From Heterostelium multicystogenum (Eukaryota > Evosea > Eumycetozoa > Acytosteliales > Acytosteliaceae), in assembly GCA_003667245.1 (NCBI GenBank), contig RCNN01000067.1:1-64000 (forward strand): 64,000 nucleotides of DNA, in the 5' to 3' direction. Both the position numbers and the translations under genes were made by a program. The notes beneath the pieces are model-generated. The model was not told the origin of the DNA. It made no database searches and saw only the letters and a list, made by a program, of their open reading frames with translations. Position 1 is the stretch's first letter. Each line of letters opens with the position of its first letter. This document shows, one piece after another, positions 62,193 through 64,000 of this stretch.

Positions 62193-62691
62193 ATGACAAC
62201 TGATTACAAACTTGAAGTTCAACATTTACCAAAATCCGACATGATTGGAGTCACCGGAATTGGTGAATATGAAGCCACACTCAAGAAAAGCTGTGATGCC
62301 TTGCACAAATACATTGCCGAACACCACATTGAACACGGTCAATTTGCAGGATTCTTCTATGACAATCCAATGGAAGTTCCAACCGAAAAACTAAAGTCTA
62401 TTGCCGCTGTCAAGATTACCCCTGAACATTTAGCCGAGTTGAAACTCACTGGCTCAGAGCCAATTCACCATACAGTATGGGAAGAAGGTGATTATGCAGT
62501 TGGTGTATACCAAGGACCCTACAGTGGTTTGGTCAATTATTATGATCATGTTTTTCCAAGTCTTCCTCCCAAAGGTTAACAGAAAGCCAAGCAACTATCC
62601 TGCCATTGAGACCTACCTCAATGATCATGCAGTCACCAAGCCTGAAGATCTTCTTACTCAGATCCATATCAAGCTAGAGCCTGTCAACTAA
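62193..62691 (+). CDS. GyrI-like / AraC effector-binding domain protein
   Basis: About 165 residues. It starts MTTDYKLEVQHLPKSDMIGV and carries the GyrI-like (SHS2-type) small-molecule-binding pattern: a first strand with ATL-KSCDALHKYIAEH helix, FAGFFYDNP strand, IHHTVWEEGDYAVGVYQGPYSGL, and the C-terminal YPAIETYLND. One extra base in the CCAAGTCTTCCTCCC stretch near 62555-62575 shifts the frame; the second frame supplies the tail HIKLEPVN. Such domains bind small hydrophobic ligands and are common in bacteria, rarer in eukaryotes. The ligand here is unknown. Confidence 0.72.
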
Positions 62692-62776
62692 ACATTCGTT
62701 CGTTCATTCATTCATAATCTTACTTCATTTTATTATACAACAGTGTTCTTTATTAATAAATAGTAATATTTGTAAA

Positions 62777-64000
62777 TTAATCTAAAGTGTTAATTTCAAA
62801 TGTTACATCAACGTTGTTGAATTTTCTAATCAGATGTTGATAGAAGCTGACTGCCTTAACAAGGTCTGTGATTGGTATATTCTCATTGTTACCATGGATC
62901 GTACCCAAACCCTGAGAGTTAACTGTACATGGCATGATACGATAGATGTTGGGAGATACGGGCCAATAGTGACGGGTATCAGAGTTTGCAAACATAAGTC
63001 CTGCTTTAACATTAACATCAGATCCATATATTTTTTCTGATTGTTTGTTTGAGAGCTCTGTAAGGTTTAGCATCTGGACATGAAAATGGTGATGGTGGAA
63101 GAGTAGCATCAATTGTAATCTGAATTCTACTGTCATTGATTAGATTCTTGTTTCTTTCGATGATCGCGTTGATGTCATCTCCAGGAACAACACGATGACT
63201 GATCCAAGCAGTGGCGGTAGTTGGAAGAACGTTTGGCTTGATACCAGAACGGAACATTGTTACTGTTGTAGTAGTTCTTCTCATATAGTCCAAGAATGGT
63301 ATGGCTGCAATTTCAGATGCAGAAAATTGCTCAAGGAATTGATTAGGAAATGGGGATTGAGAAGGAATTGGAATTTGATTGGATTCAAGAGTGGTGATTG
63401 CTTTAGAGAGGATACCAATTGGAGATTGTGTCGATGGTGGCATTGATGAGTGACCACCTTTTCCAGTGGCTGTAATGTTGTAATAGATGTATCCTTTCTC
63501 ATTAACACCAATAATAGCAGTCGTGGTATTCAATCCTGGAAGAAATCCGGCCTCTACCAATGGAATTCCTTCATCAATAATCATCTCGGCAGAAATTCCT
63601 TGGCTCTGAACATATTCGGAGATTCTTCTATGTCCATTGTATCCACCAATCTCTTCATCATGTCCAATGGCAATGTAGATAGTTCTTTTTGGTACAAAAG
63701 AATTGTTCAGAAGGGTCTCAACTGCCTCAAGAGCACTAATGACAATGAGTTTATTGTCAATTGATCCACGACCCCATACATAACCGTCTTGAATAATACA
63801 CCAAAAGGATCTACAGACCAACCGGACAGGTCCACTGGAAACAACATCATAATGACCATTGATAAAGATTGGTTTAAGTGATGGATCTGTACCATTCCAT
63901 CTGTATAGAAGAGAATAGTTGTTGATAATCTCTCTGTGTAAATTAGAGTGGACCACTGGGAAAGTTTGTTGTAGGTACTGAATAAATTGTGTAAAATATT
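62777..64000 (-). CDS. M20 metallopeptidase (PM20D1/carboxypeptidase S-like), 5' end outside window
   Basis: The product is a zinc-dependent M20 hydrolase of the carboxypeptidase S/PM20D1 group. The frame is open to the right edge (FIQYLQQTFPVVHSNLH near the edge). Readable motifs: SLLYRWNGTDPSLKPIFING then the zinc-ligand H-x-D (GHYDVV), VWGRGSIDNK (second Asp), IGHDEEIGGYNGH with the catalytic Glu pair, and MIIDEG. The dimerisation domain begins GYIYYNITATGKGGHSS. C-terminal features are MFANSDTRHYWPVSPNIYR and NENIPITD. Two compensating shifts around 63790-63840 garble the segment after HYDVV, and one near 63020-63060 joins the end. Many sequons suggest a secretory-route protein. The start and signal peptide lie beyond 64000. 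Confidence 0.85.

Noticed and set aside
1..64000. CRISPR arrays, insertion sequences, prophage or DIRS/TRE-type retroelement ends
   Set aside because: No spaced direct repeats, terminal inverted repeats with a transposase, or reverse-transcriptase/integrase-like translations were seen. All repeats found are microsatellites or coding repeats.

Overview
The window is genomic DNA of a social amoeba (Dictyostelia). AT-rich spacers separate moderately AT-rich exons. Introns are short (about 60-130 bp) and begin GTAAGT or GTATGT. Poly-Asn, poly-Ser and Thr-rich tracts and trinucleotide repeats are common. The protein families (capping protein beta, Sey1-type atlastin, ComC-like EGF proteins, ankyrin proteins with the NRTEGCT repeat signature, HAP2/GCS1) fit this lineage. 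Exon composition is less AT-extreme than I would expect of D. discoideum, so one of the other dictyostelid groups is likely. Species is not determinable by eye.

Layout. 1-5 kb: unrecognised ORF, Voa1/Ac45-like V-ATPase accessory protein, Pol I subunit RPA43, F-actin capping protein beta. 4.85-7.48 kb: the only long gene-poor stretch. 7.5-15.2 kb: Thr-rich GPI-type surface protein, ankyrin protein, small ubiquitin-like protein, a HAP2/GCS1 gamete fusogen, and divergently from it an MRH-domain secreted protein. 15.5-27.2 kb: large probable mitochondrial protein, PPT1, SLC35B4-type nucleotide-sugar transporter, Coa1/Tim21-like mitochondrial protein, NOB1, isovaleryl-CoA dehydrogenase. 27.4-36.4 kb: beta-helix multi-TM surface protein, a secretory beta-propeller/ALG3 fusion gene, and a small membrane protein. 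37-45 kb: Sey1 and a ComC-like EGF protein. 45-49.6 kb: divergent pair of ankyrin-type genes. 49.8-64 kb: DUF1295 steroid-reductase-like protein, universal stress protein, monofunctional formate-THF ligase, RPAP1, Mpv17/PMP22 protein, a nuclear-envelope-like single-TM protein, GyrI-like protein, and an M20 peptidase running off the right edge.

There is no operon logic. These are independently transcribed eukaryotic genes in tail-to-tail and head-to-head arrangements. Themes that recur are ribosome biogenesis and transcription machinery (RPA43, NOB1, RPAP1), ER/glycosylation (ALG3 fusion, SLC35B4-like transporter, Sey1) and cell-surface/secreted proteins (GPI protein, HAP2, MRH, beta-helix, ComC-like).

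Quality caveat: at least 19 genes, including housekeeping genes expected to be essential, carry one or more single-base frameshifts, often in homopolymer runs. I read these as sequencing/assembly indels and annotated whole gene spans across them.

The two most interesting items are the HAP2/GCS1 gene (11.2-13.6 kb) and the signal peptide / luminal propeller / ALG3-like fusion (31.9-35.3 kb).
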